Part shown: positions 6,071-6,950 of the stretch, in pieces
How the letters are laid out: each line of letters begins with the position of its first letter
Numbering within the stretch: position 1 is the stretch's first letter
NCBI GenBank assembly: GCA_012274205.1
Contig: JAAOZY010000227.1
Span: 1 to 6,950, forward strand
From: Betaproteobacteria bacterium
Lineage (GTDB): Bacteria; Pseudomonadota; Gammaproteobacteria; Burkholderiales; SG8-39
Reading direction: 5' to 3'
DNA: 6,950 bases
Made by a program: the position numbers and the translations under genes
The notes under the pieces: generated by a model
Seen by the model: only the letters and a program-made list of their open reading frames with translations
Databases searched by the model: none
What the model was told of the DNA's origin: nothing

Positions 6071-6950
6071 TTACAACTCCTGGCGCGCGATGCGCAGGCG
6101 CTGCGCGCGCATGTCGTCGCCGCGGATTTCACGCAGCGCATAGCCGACGAAACTCGGCACGACTTCCTTTCGCCAGTATACATCGAGGTCGGTGTTGTCC
6201 ATGGGTTTCGCCCGGGACGCGGCCAGCGCGCCCGCTTCGGCGATCACTGCGTCGTCGAGCTTCCTGCCGACGAGGAATTCGCTCGCCTTCGCGACCGGCA
6301 GCGGCTGCGAGGAAACCGCGCCCAGCACCAGGCGCGCTGCCTCGACCGTGCCATCGGGCGCGAGACGCAGCGCCGCCGCCACGCCGAGCAGCGGAAAATC
6401 GAAGGAACCGCGGCGGCGCAGCTTCCAGTAGGTGCTTTTCCATCCCGCGCTTGCCGGCAGCACCACTTCAGTCAGGATTTCGTCCGGCCTGCGCGTGAGG
6501 TAGTCGATGCCGTCGTTGCTGTAGAGGCTGGCGAGTTCGAGTTCGCGTTCGCCCGCGGCTGAAACCAGGCGCACCTTGGCGCCGAGCGCGATCAGCGCCG
6601 GCGCGGTGTCGGTCGAGGACACCGCGAGGCAGCGCTTGCTCGCGGTGGCGACCCAGCAGGTCTTGCCTTCCTTCTTCATGCAATAACCGATCGCCTCGCG
6701 CCAATCCTCGTTCTGGTTGTAGTAATTGCAGCGCGTGTCCAGGCACAGGTTGCCGCCAAGCGTGCCCATGTTGCGCAGATGCGGCGTAGCCACCTGCACC
6801 GCCGCCTGGTACAGACCGCGATAGTGTTCGCGCACCGCGCCGCTCGCCACGACCTCGGTCAGCGTGAGCCCCGCGCCCAGCGTGAGGCCGGCGCCGTTGG
6901 CTATCTTCTTCATGCCCTCGACCCGGCTGAGCGAGATCAAGGTCGCCGGC
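6071..6950 (-). CDS. FAD-binding subunit of a molybdenum hydroxylase, 4-hydroxybenzoyl-CoA reductase beta (HcrB/HbaD)-like; N-terminus off the window
   Basis: 292 codons are visible, ending in TAA at 6071. The frame is open to the right edge; the TTG at 6940 lies inside PATLISLSRVEG, a conserved region of this family, so it is not the true start, and roughly 50 residues are missing. The subunit would carry FAD and pass electrons within an enzyme of the xanthine dehydrogenase family. HLRNMGTLGGNLCLDTRCNY (bases about 6778-6719) is the FAD-contacting segment with an added cysteine motif. The four cysteines C71, C87, C95 and C104 (counting from 6940) are spaced 16, 8 and 9 residues. As I recall, that is the spacing of the [4Fe-4S] ligands special to 4-hydroxybenzoyl-CoA reductase, which reductively removes the ring hydroxyl to give benzoyl-CoA. 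WREAIGYCMKK also matches that insertion. The Mo and 2Fe-2S subunits are not in the window; they may lie to the right. The exact substrate is not certain. Confidence 0.88.
   Translation of the reverse strand, partial: PATLISLSRVEGMKKIANGAGLTLGAGLTLTEVVASGAVREHYRGLYQAAVQVATPHLRNMGTLGGNLCLDTRCNYYNQNEDWREAIGYCMKKEGKTCWVATASKRCLAVSSTDTAPALIALGAKVRLVSAAGERELELASLYSNDGIDYLTRRPDEILTEVVLPASAGWKSTYWKLRRRGSFDFPLLGVAAALRLAPDGTVEAARLVLGAVSSQPLPVAKASEFLVGRKLDDAVIAEAGALAASRAKPMDNTDLDVYWRKEVVPSFVGYALREIRGDDMRAQRLRIARQEL

Noticed and set aside
6938..6940. TTG as the true start of the FAD subunit
   Set aside because: The coding sequence clearly continues upstream to the window edge (PAT before LISLSRVEG), and the family's N-terminal FAD segment is still missing.

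Overview
The window is GC-rich DNA, almost certainly from a betaproteobacterium (Burkholderiales, Rhodocyclales or Nitrosomonadales type). The reasons are the base composition, the adjacent DUF2844/DUF3443 gene pair that I know mainly from that class, a fused two-domain MnmC, and a 4-hydroxybenzoyl-CoA-reductase-like subunit as found in aromatic degraders. Every gene I can support lies on the minus strand, so transcription runs from right to left. The long plus-strand reading frames are antisense shadows.

From right to left (transcription order): (1) 6950-6071, most of a molybdenum hydroxylase FAD subunit. It carries the four-cysteine [4Fe-4S] insertion typical of the beta subunit of 4-hydroxybenzoyl-CoA reductase, and its N-terminus lies off the window. 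(2) 6032-5574, a small exported DUF2844 protein. (3) 5570-4314, a DUF3443 lipoprotein beginning 3 bases after the DUF2844 stop; its motifs read like a two-lobed pepsin-type aspartic protease. (4) 4290/4269-2341, bifunctional MnmC, which finishes the (c)mnm5(s2)U34 tRNA wobble modification. The gaps are short (38, 3 and about 23-44 bases), so genes 1-4 may share a transcript, although their functions are unrelated.

An intergenic stretch of about 256 bases (2340-2085) follows. It is locally AT-richer and holds a possible -10 element and an inverted repeat. After it comes a second two-gene unit. (5) 2084-1428 is a GspG-like pseudopilin with an oddly long leader. (6) 1417 to the left edge is a membrane sensor with TM, periplasmic sensor domain, TM, HAMP and GAF in that order, and its output domain is off the window. 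The 10-base gap between genes 5 and 6 suggests co-expression of a pilin-like protein with a signalling protein.

The two observations most worth following are the pepsin-like reading of the DUF3443 protein, with its DUF2844 partner, and the pseudopilin/HAMP-GAF sensor pair. I saw no RNA genes, insertion sequences, CRISPR arrays or attachment sites.
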